Shown: positions 26,806 through 35,457 of the stretch, in pieces | Layout: the number at the start of each line of letters is the position of its first letter | How positions within the stretch are numbered: position 1 is the first letter of the stretch | NCBI RefSeq assembly: GCF_012272855.1 | Contig: NZ_JAAXCQ010000006.1 | Location: 210,794-274,793, forward strand | Length of the DNA stretch: 64,000 nt | DNA from: Arenibacter sp. 6A1 | Lineage (GTDB): Bacteria > Bacteroidota > Bacteroidia > Flavobacteriales > Flavobacteriaceae | Direction of reading: 5' to 3' | Made by a program: the position numbers and the translations under genes | Notes under the pieces: model-generated | What the model was told of the DNA's origin: nothing | What the model saw: only the letters and a program-made list of their open reading frames with translations | Database searches by the model: none

Positions 26806-28239
26806 TTAAGGTTTTGTTTTTGTGGGATTGGATAATCCTGTACGGGTCATTTTTCCCCAAGTTGTTTTTCCTCGGATCAAATCTATATTTCCTTTCACAG
26901 CGGCCCACATGACAAACGGATGATACAAAATAGGCTCTAATAAAGCAGTCCGTAGCAAGCGAATCATGTATTTTGGTTTTTTGTATTGTTGAAATGAAAA
27001 TTCTTCAAAAAATAAAGCCGTAATAGAGAACAAAATAGAAAAGCTATAGATTACTCCGAAAAATATTAGGAAGACATACCAATTCAGCTGGCCAAAAATG
27101 ACCATAAAAATTAAAAATAGGATGCCGAAAAATTCAATGATGGGAGCCAACCATTCAAAAAACATCCAATATGGGGTGCTAAGGAGTCCTAATACTCCAT
27201 ATTTGGGGTTAAAAATCATCTTTTTATGCAAGTCAAGGGTTTCTATGGTGCCACGGGTCCAGCGGTTTCGTTGCCTGTGTAAAACCTTCCAGCTTTGGGG
27301 GACTTCGGTCCAGCACAATGGATCGGGGACAAAACTTACGGTATAGGGGATTTTTTGTTCACGCATTAAGCGTCTCATACGGACAAGTAGCTCCATGTCT
27401 TCTCCTACGGTGTTATGGTTATAGCCCCCAGCTTCAATAACTATTTTCTTGTCGAACATGCCGAAGGCACCCGATATTAGCAGCAAACCATCAACTCGAG
27501 ACCACGCCATTCTCCCCATTAAGAAAGCTCGGAAGTATTCTAGAATTTGAGCACGAGCTATAAAAGTATCCGGCAGACGAACTTCAATGATTCTACCATC
27601 TTCGATAATACATGAGTTGGCAACCCGTATAATTCCGCCCGAAGCAATCACTTTTTTAGTGTTGTTTAGAAATGGTTTTACAAGCTTTAACAGAGCATCC
27701 CTTTCTAGAATACAATCGACATCGATACAACAAACAATATCATGATTACAACAGTTAATCCCCGTATTCAGTGCATCTGCCTTACCGCCATTTTCCTTGT
27801 CTATAATTTTTAAATTTTTGTAGGCTTTGTTTCGTGAAGAATAAACACCTCTAACCTTTTGAGTAGAAACGTGATTAAAATAGATCATGTCATCCAAGAA
27901 GAGGTCAAATGTGCTAACCAATGCCCGTAAGGTATTATCTGAACTCCCATCATTGATAATTACTATTTCAAAGGAAGGGTAGTCAAGTGTGAGCAAGGAT
28001 TTTACGTTTTCAATAACATTGGCCTCCTCATTATAAGCGGGTGCAAGTACAGAAATTTTGGGAAGATGGGAAGATTGCAACAAGGCAACTTCATCCTTAA
28101 AATTATGCTTACGCTTATAATCTCTAAGTTCAAATAAAGAAAATATGGCCAAAAAAACATAACCGGTAAGGATAATTAATCCATAGGCCAAAAATAGCAA
28201 ACTTGCGATGTCAATAATTTCGAAAAAATTAATATTCAA
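26806..28239 (-). CDS. Family 2 glycosyltransferase, processive membrane synthase (PgaC-like)
   Basis: A 477-residue enzyme with one membrane segment at about 12-35, a GT-A domain and three or more C-terminal segments (about 345-410). Catalytic motifs in order are VIINDGSSDNTLRAL (UDP binding), VCCIDVDCILE (DxD-like), TVGEDMELLVRMRR (ED base motif) and QRNRWTRGT (the Q/RxxRW signature of processive synthases). It should build a linear polysaccharide from a nucleotide sugar and move it across the inner membrane, as cellulose or poly-N-acetylglucosamine synthases do. The sugar cannot be read from the sequence. It lies between HEAT and YaiO genes. Confidence 0.9.
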   Translation of the reverse strand: MNINFFEIIDIASLLFLAYGLIILTGYVFLAIFSLFELRDYKRKHNFKDEVALLQSSHLPKISVLAPAYNEEANVIENVKSLLTLDYPSFEIVIINDGSSDNTLRALVSTFDLFLDDMIYFNHVSTQKVRGVYSSRNKAYKNLKIIDKENGGKADALNTGINCCNHDIVCCIDVDCILERDALLKLVKPFLNNTKKVIASGGIIRVANSCIIEDGRIIEVRLPDTFIARAQILEYFRAFLMGRMAWSRVDGLLLISGAFGMFDKKIVIEAGGYNHNTVGEDMELLVRMRRLMREQKIPYTVSFVPDPLCWTEVPQSWKVLHRQRNRWTRGTIETLDLHKKMIFNPKYGVLGLLSTPYWMFFEWLAPIIEFFGILFLIFMVIFGQLNWYVFLIFFGVIYSFSILFSITALFFEEFSFQQYKKPKYMIRLLRTALLEPILYHPFVMWAAVKGNIDLIRGKTTWGKMTRTGLSNPTKTKP

Positions 28240-28297
28240 AAGGAGCTGTTATTTATTTTTTAGTGAAACAGATTTAAAAACCGATGACTAGATTGTG

Positions 28298-29383
28298 TTA
28301 GGTACCATGGGACATATTAATAGTGTCACTTTGTAAATTATTGGTATAGTTGGTGTTTTCTATTTTAGATGATTTTGGGTTAAAATAACGGTCTAACCTT
28401 TGGAGCTCTACTTTAAGGATACCGTCCTCTTTGTTGATAAACGGCGCAACAGCTTGAAGGTGTTTTTCAAGGCCTATTTTGCCAATAGTTTTCAGGATTT
28501 CTTGCTTTAGGACGATGTTTTCATTTGGGAAATTATCTATTAAGACTTCCAGTAAGACTTCTAATGTTTCAGAAATTTCCATGTCTCGCAACGATAAAAT
28601 GGCCTGCTGGCGTATTTCGGGATTCTCGTGGTTTAGAAGCTTTAATAATAAGGGAATGTGTTCAAACTGATCATAATCGGCTATCATTTTCATACAAAAG
28701 ATTGCTACGCTTGGAAATTTATGATCTATCCACCGTGAAAAATCAGGAGTATTTCCCTTGTAACTTTTAAGGGCGTTTTTTATATATATCTGTTCCCACA
28801 GGGTTAAGGGAGTATTTATTTTATCTAGAAAGCCTAAAGGATTTTCCGTAGAGCTATGAAGAAGGTATAAAAATGCTTGCTGTCTTAATTCATTGCGGCT
28901 TGAGTTGATCGAAGGCTCAACCAATGACATTGGAATTTTGATGTTTAGTTGATAAAACACAAATAGTGCTTTTGCTTTTTTAAACCATGCATTCTTTTTT
29001 AAATCCGATATCAGAAAATGATACAGCCCAAGTCCCAAAAAAATTTCTTGAATTACAGCCGAGGATTCTCCTTTTAAATTTTCGGCGAACACTAATATTT
29101 GGCTAATCGCTACTCGTTTGTCTAAGGAGGTTTTTAGTTGGCGCTTTTTAAAAACGGCCATTTCTTTTACCTTGTTGAATTCCTCATTGAACAAATAGTT
29201 GTTGATAAAATCGATTAACAAAAGATCTAATTTTTCTTTTCTGCGGTTTGCAATGTTTTTATGAACTCTCAGATATAATATCAAGCTTATTAATAATAGG
29301 GTGAACACAAAAAAAACAATAGTCAACACCAGGTTTATTTCAAGAATTGGAGGCAATTCATGAATGTCAGATGCTAAATTCAT
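28298..29383 (-). CDS. Membrane-anchored HEAT-repeat protein
   Basis: The chosen start (MNLASDIHELPP) puts one strong membrane segment at about 18-40, followed by a basic stretch and a large cytoplasmic helical domain. Repeats of the HEAT type are clearest near the C-terminus (IPLLLKLLNHENPEIRQQAI, LEVLLEVLIDNFPNENIVLK, EILKTIGKIGLEKHLQAV). In-frame upstream starts at 29407 (ATG) or 29416 (GTG) are possible. HEAT solenoids act as protein-binding scaffolds. Placed between a response regulator and a polysaccharide synthase, it may transmit the signal to the synthase; that is inference. Confidence 0.75.
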   Translation of the reverse strand: MNLASDIHELPPILEINLVLTIVFFVFTLLLISLILYLRVHKNIANRRKEKLDLLLIDFINNYLFNEEFNKVKEMAVFKKRQLKTSLDKRVAISQILVFAENLKGESSAVIQEIFLGLGLYHFLISDLKKNAWFKKAKALFVFYQLNIKIPMSLVEPSINSSRNELRQQAFLYLLHSSTENPLGFLDKINTPLTLWEQIYIKNALKSYKGNTPDFSRWIDHKFPSVAIFCMKMIADYDQFEHIPLLLKLLNHENPEIRQQAILSLRDMEISETLEVLLEVLIDNFPNENIVLKQEILKTIGKIGLEKHLQAVAPFINKEDGILKVELQRLDRYFNPKSSKIENTNYTNNLQSDTINMSHGT

Positions 29384-29418
29384 CTTTAAATAAATTGGGC
29401 TGACCATAAGTTGCACGC

Positions 29419-29805
29419 TTATTTATGTGAGAGTTGATTTTTAAAAGAACCTATGCTTCTTTTGACCCGCAAAGCCAATTCATTTGGACTAAAAGGCTTG
29501 GTTATAAAATCATCGACGCCCATATTAAAAGCATCCGTAATAATATCTTCCTGGGTGGCCGTAGATAATACGATGATAGGGATATTAGGATGATTTTTCT
29601 TTATATGTTCTATAAGTTGGCTTCCAGAAATAAAAGGCAACATCAAATCGGTTAAAATCAAGTCAAAATTAGTAGCTTCCAATTGTTGCATAGCGCTTCT
29701 TCCGTCCATTGCAATAGCAACGTCATAGCCTTCTTTTAAAAGCTTAAATTCAAGGGATTTAACAACCATCGGGTTATCCTCTATGACCAATATCTTTTTT
29801 TTCAT
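29419..29805 (-). CDS. Single-domain response regulator (receiver)
   Basis: A 128-residue receiver with the full set of residues: acidic pair Glu9/Asp10, phospho-acceptor Asp53 (DLILTDLMLP), the conserved Thr/Ser near 82 (VLSTATQ) and Lys near 104 (FITKPFSP). There is no output domain, so it should work by protein contact, plausibly with the membrane HEAT protein encoded 2 bp downstream or by taking phosphate from the HPt protein encoded immediately upstream. Start and stop almost touch both neighbours, which supports translational coupling. Confidence 0.92.
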   Translation of the reverse strand: MKKKILVIEDNPMVVKSLEFKLLKEGYDVAIAMDGRSAMQQLEATNFDLILTDLMLPFISGSQLIEHIKKNHPNIPIIVLSTATQEDIITDAFNMGVDDFITKPFSPNELALRVKRSIGSFKNQLSHK

Positions 29806-29806
29806 T

Positions 29807-30526
29807 TTAAATGTGTGCTGAAGGGAAATCTAAAGCAATTTGTTTTTTAATTCTATTATATTCTAGTTTCAATTCTTCCACCAATGTCTTTAATTCTTCG
29901 GGCTTGGTGGCAAACTCCATCGTTTGACAAAGTTCCTTCCCATGATCGTTTAAAAGCATTTGAAAAGACGGTTTTATGCTATGGGCAATTGTACGGATTT
30001 CTGCGAATTCCTGCTGGTCTAGAGCTTCTTGGAGATGGGTCAGTTTTTCGGAAATAGAATCGTTAAAAAGCGCCAGTGATTCCATTATAAATTCTAAACT
30101 TCCATCAGATAATTCGTCTAGATAATCTAGAGAATAAAGTTTTGGGAATTCCTCCGATTCCTTGATGTTTTGATCATTGTATAAGAATTCCTCGATTTTT
30201 ACAAGGGTGTCATCCGAATAGGGTTTGGTTAAAAATCCTTGTGATTTCTTTGCGGTGATCTCAGTGTCTGTTTCTATAGTAATCAAGACAGGGCTCTTAA
30301 CCCCAAGCTCTGTCCGTAAATATGCCAAGGTTTGCCACCCGTCAAGGGGACTCGATAATTCTTCCAGGATGAATAATTTAGGATTGCCATTCTCCATAAC
30401 CCACTGAATAGCACTCATGCTATTGTCAAAGTCTACGACCTCAAATGAACTTTCAACAAGCTTTTTTTTTAGAATGGCCCGCTCGTCGGCCTGTCTTTCT
30501 ATTAATATTATATATTTATTATCCAC
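29807..30526 (-). CDS. Degenerate receiver plus HPt phosphotransfer protein
   Basis: A 239-residue protein. Residues about 4-117 have the receiver fold pattern with conserved Lys101 (GFLTKPYSDD), but the phospho-acceptor position reads LFILEELSSP, so Glu55 or Glu56 stands where Asp should be. Residues about 135-230 form an HPt domain with the phosphorylatable His182 in IRTIAHSIKPSFQML. It would pass phosphate between the hybrid kinase and the single-domain receiver, while its own receiver cannot be phosphorylated in the usual way and may be locked in one state. Confidence 0.85.
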   Translation of the reverse strand: MDNKYIILIERQADERAILKKKLVESSFEVVDFDNSMSAIQWVMENGNPKLFILEELSSPLDGWQTLAYLRTELGVKSPVLITIETDTEITAKKSQGFLTKPYSDDTLVKIEEFLYNDQNIKESEEFPKLYSLDYLDELSDGSLEFIMESLALFNDSISEKLTHLQEALDQQEFAEIRTIAHSIKPSFQMLLNDHGKELCQTMEFATKPEELKTLVEELKLEYNRIKKQIALDFPSAHI

Positions 30527-30585
30527 CTGAATTTTAGGTTTAATGGGTTTGTATTCTCTTTGAAAATGTCAAAAAAATCATTTTA

Positions 30586-33500
30586 TTATGCTAAAGCTTT
30601 GTCTTTTACGATTAAAAATTTGATAAAAATTTCTTTTAAGGTCTCGAATACTACAGGTTTGGATACATATTCATCCATACCGTATTTTAGGCATCTCTCG
30701 CGTTCACCTTTTACCGTTCTAGCCGTTAAGGCTATAATAGGAATGCGACTTTCATTGTTCTCTAGTATTCTTATTTCTTGTGATGCCTCAAAACCACTTA
30801 GAATAGGCATTTGAATATCCATTAATATTAAATCTACCTCCTTATTCTTAAAGGCTTCTACCGCTTCTTCTCCATTGTCTACTTCTATCAGTTCTACATT
30901 GGGAAGTAGTTTTTTGATAATGGTACGAGTCAAATATTTATTTATCTTATTGTCCTCCGCGACCATAATCTTAAAGTTATAGACAGAAAGATCTATTTCT
31001 TGTATCATTTTAGGGGCGGGATTTTTTGATATTGCTGGATTTTGAATTTGATCAATAAGTTTATATAGCGCATTCATTTGAATGGGCTTTACTTCATTAA
31101 ATTGCACCTGGTATTCATGGCATTTTTGTTGTACCTCATTGTCGTCGCCAGAACTGTGTAATAGGATGATTGGAAGCTGTTGTTCTGATATTTTAAGTAC
31201 GGTTCTTATATGTTTAATTAGATCAAGACCATTTAGATAAGGCATGTGGTAATCGATGATGGCCAAATCAAAGCTCTCTCCTTTTTGTAAAGTGTTAATG
31301 GCATCAATTCCATTTGCCAATAGGGTAGTACTTATTTGTTCTACGGCGAGCATTTCTTTTAATATAGTACGGTTGTTAAGATTGTCATCTACCACCAATA
31401 CATTTTTTACATTGCGGGTGAGGGCCTGATTAGGGTTTTGATCCATTTCAGTTTTAAAGGAAACATTAAAATAAAACACACTGCCTTCATCCAGGGTACT
31501 GTTTACTTGAAGCTTACTGCCCATGATTTCTAACAAGCGATTACTGATGGTTAGGCCTAGTCCAGAGCCACCATATTTACGGGTGGTTGATGCGTCTTCC
31601 TGATCAAAGGCATAGAAAATTTTGTCCATATTTTCAGGCGCAATACCAATTCCGGTATCTCGTATAGAAAAGGTATAAGGTATTTCACCTGCGCTTAGAT
31701 CCGATGAATTAGCCTCTACTTTAAGTTCTATTTCGCCATGGTGTGTAAATTTTACCGCATTTCCTAAAAGGTTAATAATAATTTGCTTCAGGCGTACGGT
31801 ATCGGCATAAATGGAACGCTTTATTTGTGGGGAAATATTCAACAGTACTTCTAAACCCTTGTCATGGGCCTGTTGTTTGATAAGGTCAATAGCCTGGCCG
31901 CAGACCTCTACCAAATCGGTTTTCTCTATGTTCATCTCTAATTTACCAGCCTCAATTTTGGAGAAATCCAAAATGTCATTTATTAAATCGAGTAGCGATA
32001 TGGCCGAGCTGTAAACAGTTTTCATATAGTTTTTTTGGCTATCTGAAAGTTCTGTTTTCATCAAAAGGTCTGTAAAGCCAATGACGCCATTTAGCGGTGT
32101 TCTGATCTCATGGCTCATATTTGCCAAGAAATCTGACTTCGATTTACTGGCCATTTCAGCCTTTTCCTTAGCTGTGATCAGAGATTTTTCCATCGCTTTT
32201 AATTCAGAGATGTCTGTCCCAACCCCCAAATAACCAGTGGTAGTACCGTCCTGATCTTTTACGGGAGTGATCACTAGCTGTACAGGGAACCTACTGCCGT
32301 CCTTTTTTATATAACTCCATTCCTTGGGTTCAAAATTTCCCTGGTCGGCATCAAAACTGAAAGCATCTTCCTCGGCTATAGTGGTACCATATTTTTCCGA
32401 AAGTACTTGTGCATGATCAGTTATTTCATGCTTAACATGAAATAAGCCTGGACTGGTTTTTCCAACGACTTCATGGGCGGTATACCCTAGTAGGTTTTCT
32501 GCGCCTTTATTAAATTTTCTTACCGTATGGTTAAGATCTGTCTCTATAATAGATATCTGAGTCGTAGCATTTAGCAAGCCTCGTAAATCATTTAAACTGC
32601 GCTGTAGTGCCTTCCGGCCTAAAATGGTCTCGGTCATATCTACGACCTGACCGATAAGGGAAGTTACTTTTCCGTGTTCATCATAAATACCGGCAACATG
32701 AAATTGACAATGGACAATACCTCCATTTTTATGAATATATCTTTTTTCAATGCTATAGTTTTCGATCGCTCCATTAACAAGTTGTTCTATTAAATGGCTG
32801 TCATTTTTATAGTCATCAGGGTGTATGATGTCCCTAAACCTAAGCCCGCGAAACTCCTCCTTAGAATAGCCTATAATTTCAGCTAGCTTGTTGTTGAACA
32901 TCACCCAGTGGCGATCGAGGCCTATGACACCCATCCCGTTGGGAGAATTGTCAAACGCCTTGATAAACTTGTCAGCGTTTTCTTTGGCCACACGCTCTAA
33001 TTCCTTTTGCTCTGTAATTTCTTCAATCTGGGTGATAATAAGGTCTTCATGATTGTCAGATCCTGGTAGTAGGGAAGAATTAATGTTGCACCAAACGATC
33101 TGACCATTAGAATGGATACATTTTACTTCTAGTTTATAGCTTGGAAGTTCTCCCGCGATTAATTTTTTACGAAAATCAACGGCAGTGGCAAGGTGATCGG
33201 GATGAATGACATCTTTAAAAGTTAGCTGCAAAACTTCTTCCATGGGAAGATTTTCGAAACCAAAAATCCGTAAACTGGCCGGGTTAATATCAATTACATT
33301 ATTCTCTTTGTCAGCCAAGAGGATCCCGATAGGCGAACTGTCAAAGATTTTTTCGAAACGGCTCCTAGTTTCCTTTAATTCAATTTCTCGTTTCTTTTTT
33401 TCGTCTATATCCTGAAAAGCACCATAGGCACGGATACACTTTCCCAATTTAAACACGGGTTTTCCAATGGCTCGGACCCAAATATCCCTGCCTTTTGCAG

Positions 33501-34191
33501 TAATTATTTTGCATTCAACATCATAAGTGGAGCCATTAGAAATGCAATCATTAAACGAGGAGGTAATTAAATCCCTGCTCCAACCTTCTTTAAAAAAGTG
33601 TATCGATTCTTCAAATTTAGGTTGGTAGTCAGAGGCAACCTCATGAATAGCTTTGGTTTCCTTGGTCCAGTTTATTTTGTTGTTTAATAAATCTATTTCC
33701 CATCCCCCAATGTGGGCAATTTCATTGGTTTGCTCATATACGCCCGTAAGCGTATTTAAATCATCGAGTTGTTCATCAAACCAGATTTTAGATTTTTTAA
33801 AGCGTACTAAATAATATACATTTTGCTGTGCATCGGTAAGAGAAAAGGCTTCTAACTCATAATTGAACGGCTTGCCCAAAGCATCCGATACCAAAAGTTG
33901 TGCCGGTCGGTTTTTAAAAGTATCCTTACCAAGAGATGTTAGAAATAGTTGGAGGTCTTCAATCGTTTTTGGGCCTAGTTTCTCATTTAAAAAATGACTG
34001 TTATAATCAGCTTCTATGAGGTCAAACTGTAGACTCTTCCAAAACGATTGGCTGACCCAGAAACTATCGGTGTTTCCTTTTTCAAAAAACCATAATCCAT
34101 CAATTGGTTTTTCGGTAATCCAATTAAAAATAGCTGGGTTAACTTGAAGTAGCTTTTGTAATTTATTTTTTAAAAAGGAAGAAGTTATCAT
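30586..34191 (-). CDS. Hybrid sensor histidine kinase with multiple PAS domains and two receivers
   Basis: A 1201-residue soluble kinase without signal peptide or membrane segments. It has at least four PAS-like sensor domains (about 150-260, 278-395, 405-520, 535-665), an additional N-terminal PAS-like region (about 20-130), a HisKA dimerisation domain with His694 (FLANMSHEIRTPLNG) and an HATPase domain (about 800-920; GNAVKFT, DTGIGIA, GGSGLGLTIS). Receiver 1 (about 940-1060) carries AIIDYHMP and receiver 2 (about 1080-1195) carries LILMDIQMP. Sensing is cytoplasmic and the ligand is unknown. It heads the operon and should feed phosphate to the HPt protein 59 bp downstream. Confidence 0.93.
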   Translation of the reverse strand: MITSSFLKNKLQKLLQVNPAIFNWITEKPIDGLWFFEKGNTDSFWVSQSFWKSLQFDLIEADYNSHFLNEKLGPKTIEDLQLFLTSLGKDTFKNRPAQLLVSDALGKPFNYELEAFSLTDAQQNVYYLVRFKKSKIWFDEQLDDLNTLTGVYEQTNEIAHIGGWEIDLLNNKINWTKETKAIHEVASDYQPKFEESIHFFKEGWSRDLITSSFNDCISNGSTYDVECKIITAKGRDIWVRAIGKPVFKLGKCIRAYGAFQDIDEKKKREIELKETRSRFEKIFDSSPIGILLADKENNVIDINPASLRIFGFENLPMEEVLQLTFKDVIHPDHLATAVDFRKKLIAGELPSYKLEVKCIHSNGQIVWCNINSSLLPGSDNHEDLIITQIEEITEQKELERVAKENADKFIKAFDNSPNGMGVIGLDRHWVMFNNKLAEIIGYSKEEFRGLRFRDIIHPDDYKNDSHLIEQLVNGAIENYSIEKRYIHKNGGIVHCQFHVAGIYDEHGKVTSLIGQVVDMTETILGRKALQRSLNDLRGLLNATTQISIIETDLNHTVRKFNKGAENLLGYTAHEVVGKTSPGLFHVKHEITDHAQVLSEKYGTTIAEEDAFSFDADQGNFEPKEWSYIKKDGSRFPVQLVITPVKDQDGTTTGYLGVGTDISELKAMEKSLITAKEKAEMASKSKSDFLANMSHEIRTPLNGVIGFTDLLMKTELSDSQKNYMKTVYSSAISLLDLINDILDFSKIEAGKLEMNIEKTDLVEVCGQAIDLIKQQAHDKGLEVLLNISPQIKRSIYADTVRLKQIIINLLGNAVKFTHHGEIELKVEANSSDLSAGEIPYTFSIRDTGIGIAPENMDKIFYAFDQEDASTTRKYGGSGLGLTISNRLLEIMGSKLQVNSTLDEGSVFYFNVSFKTEMDQNPNQALTRNVKNVLVVDDNLNNRTILKEMLAVEQISTTLLANGIDAINTLQKGESFDLAIIDYHMPYLNGLDLIKHIRTVLKISEQQLPIILLHSSGDDNEVQQKCHEYQVQFNEVKPIQMNALYKLIDQIQNPAISKNPAPKMIQEIDLSVYNFKIMVAEDNKINKYLTRTIIKKLLPNVELIEVDNGEEAVEAFKNKEVDLILMDIQMPILSGFEASQEIRILENNESRIPIIALTARTVKGERERCLKYGMDEYVSKPVVFETLKEIFIKFLIVKDKALA

Positions 34192-34549
34192 AAAAATGAA
34201 GTTGGGGAAACTTCAACGAATATACGAAATTCTTACTGTTTATCGAAGGATTGTGGTTTTAAACGATGGAAGATCAAAGACTTTTGAATTTATGTCCTTT
34301 GAGAGGATTTTTAACTAATAATAGTCTAGGAAATATTTTAGGATGAGATGGCTATAATGGATTTTCGTAAGCGAACTTTATATTGATTTTTTTAAAGATA
34401 TATATAAAATATTGTTTTTAAGAAGTTTGAAGAATTAAAAGAAGGTATAAGCTTACTTAAAATTGGTGAGTAAGCTTCTTATGTATAAAAAAAGTATTAT
34501 TTATATATTGTTTTATAAACTACAAATAAATAAAGATTTTTCTTCATTA
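34192..34549. other. Intergenic region between the sigma factor gene and the kinase operon
   Basis: 358 bp. The right part contains the hairpin at 34449-34477 behind the sigma factor gene. The left part should hold the promoter of the kinase operon; a TATATTCG box on the minus strand at 34217-34224 is the nearest match to the -7 consensus but is imperfect. Confidence 0.4.
34449..34477 (-). terminator. Likely terminator of the sigma factor gene
   Basis: A perfect 9-bp inverted repeat, AAGCTTACT (34449-34457) with AGTAAGCTT (34469-34477), separated by 11 nt. It lies about 75 bp downstream of the sigma factor stop. On the minus strand it is followed by a short T-rich stretch rather than a clean T-run. 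Confidence 0.5.
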
Positions 34550-35077
34550 TTAATTGCATTGTGCACAGTTTTCTTCTCCTACAAGTTTACCTTCCTTATT
34601 AATTTCAAATTTACAACACTCGTTAAAATTCTTTTTTAGAATCGATTTTGCACGTCTAATTCTTGCTTTTACATTCGGTAAACTGATTTTTAGAAATTCA
34701 GCGACCTCAATTTGTTTCTTTCCTTTTATAAAAACCATATCAATAACTTCCTTATATTCTAAAGGTAAATTGGCTATGAATTTATCAAAACAACAAAATT
34801 TTTGATAGTATTCAGCGTCTTTTAAGAGGTCGTGATTTAGACCGGTTCTTGTATTTGACGAGTCCCTAAAATGATTTGCGATCTCATTTCTAACAATTTG
34901 ATAAGTCCAAGCTTTTACCTTTTCCGGGTTTTTTAACTGTTCAATGTTTTGGTGGATTTTTAGAAAGGAATTTTGAAGAATTTCATCAACGGAATCCTTG
35001 TTTTTCACCTTTTTTAGAATAAAAAAATAAAGCTGGCTATTGTAGGTATTCCATATGGTGATAGTGTCAATTTTCAT
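34550..35077 (-). CDS. ECF-type RNA polymerase sigma factor, SigZ-like, with Cys-rich tail
   Basis: About 175 residues. Region 2 reads LYFFILKKV, DEILQNSFLKIHQNIE and KAWTYQIVRNEIANHFRD. Region 4 reads LPLEYKEVIDMVFIKGKKQ and LKISLPNVKARIRRAKSILK. The C-terminal tail after region 4 carries CCKFEINKEGKLVGEENCAQC, four cysteines in 22 residues, as in SigZ-like factors; metal or redox sensing by the tail is plausible but not shown. No anti-sigma gene is adjacent. An in-frame ATG at 35089 directly follows the REP-like element and is an alternative start. It lies downstream of the Cys-rich peptide gene on the same strand. Confidence 0.85.
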   Translation of the reverse strand: MKIDTITIWNTYNSQLYFFILKKVKNKDSVDEILQNSFLKIHQNIEQLKNPEKVKAWTYQIVRNEIANHFRDSSNTRTGLNHDLLKDAEYYQKFCCFDKFIANLPLEYKEVIDMVFIKGKKQIEVAEFLKISLPNVKARIRRAKSILKKNFNECCKFEINKEGKLVGEENCAQCN

Positions 35078-35089
35078 TTGTAGAAACAT

Positions 35090-35165
35090 ATTGTTTTTTA
35101 TCGGTCATACTTCGGCTGGGCTGAGTACAGGTATGTAATTCTTGTATCTTAATTCATTTTTGCGA
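35090..35165 (-). repeat. REP-like hairpin element, copy 1 of 3 (upstream of the sigma factor)
   Basis: On the plus strand the core reads GGTCATACTTCGGCTGGGCT and continues to GTATGTAATTC; CATAC pairs with GTATG around a GC-rich loop. About 76 bp are shared with 40112-40187 and with 43954-44028 (opposite map strand). In all three the element lies 5' of a gene in the same orientation relative to it, here about 12 bp before the preferred start codon. The loop sequence resembles REP sequences common in Bacteroidota. Confidence 0.75.
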
Positions 35166-35204
35166 ACAGTTAGCTGCCTGGCTCATTTCATATGATAAAA
35201 TTTA

Positions 35205-35226
35205 AGGTTGGCCGAAAGACCAACCT
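35205..35226 (-). terminator. Terminator after the Cys-rich peptide gene
   Basis: A perfect 7-bp stem AGGTTGG/CCAACCT with an 8-nt loop begins 6 bp after the peptide's stop codon; on the minus strand it is followed by TTAAATTTTAT. It would separate, at least partly, the peptide mRNA from the sigma factor gene. Confidence 0.7.
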
Positions 35227-35231
35227 CTTTT

Positions 35232-35345
35232 TTAACAACATTCGCATTTGCTACATTCACATTTTGTGCACTTGCAATTATTATCCTTACAATTTACACA
35301 ATTACATTTTGTGCATTCACAGTTTGTACATATACAGGTATTCAT
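35232..35345 (-). CDS. Metallothionein-like Cys-rich peptide, 37 aa
   Basis: This short frame, ATG at 35343-35345 and TAA at 35232-35234, encodes 37 residues of which 14 are cysteine. The order is CxCxxCxCxxCxCxxC, a short KDNN spacer, then CxCxxCxCxxCxCC, so two Cys clusters of 7. There is almost no hydrophobic content, no His and no signal peptide. Such density and CxC/CxxC spacing is the hallmark of metal-thiolate peptides (metallothioneins), which bind zinc, copper or cadmium in the cytoplasm. A terminator follows at once, which supports a real transcription unit. It does not match a specific bacterial family that I recognise, such as SmtA. Confidence 0.75.
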   Translation of the reverse strand: MNTCICTNCECTKCNCVNCKDNNCKCTKCECSKCECC

Positions 35346-35457
35346 GGTTTAAGATTTTTAAGTTCACTAAGGAGACTAGATGTTACCCAAAAAGATACAA
35401 AATAATTGAGTTTTTTTAAAATGTAAGGATCTAACTCTCTTAGGATCATCTGAAGGT

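Noticed and set aside
30586..34191. Membrane-bound sensor kinase
   Set aside because: No hydrophobic segment long enough to cross a membrane is present; the PAS domains are all cytoplasmic.
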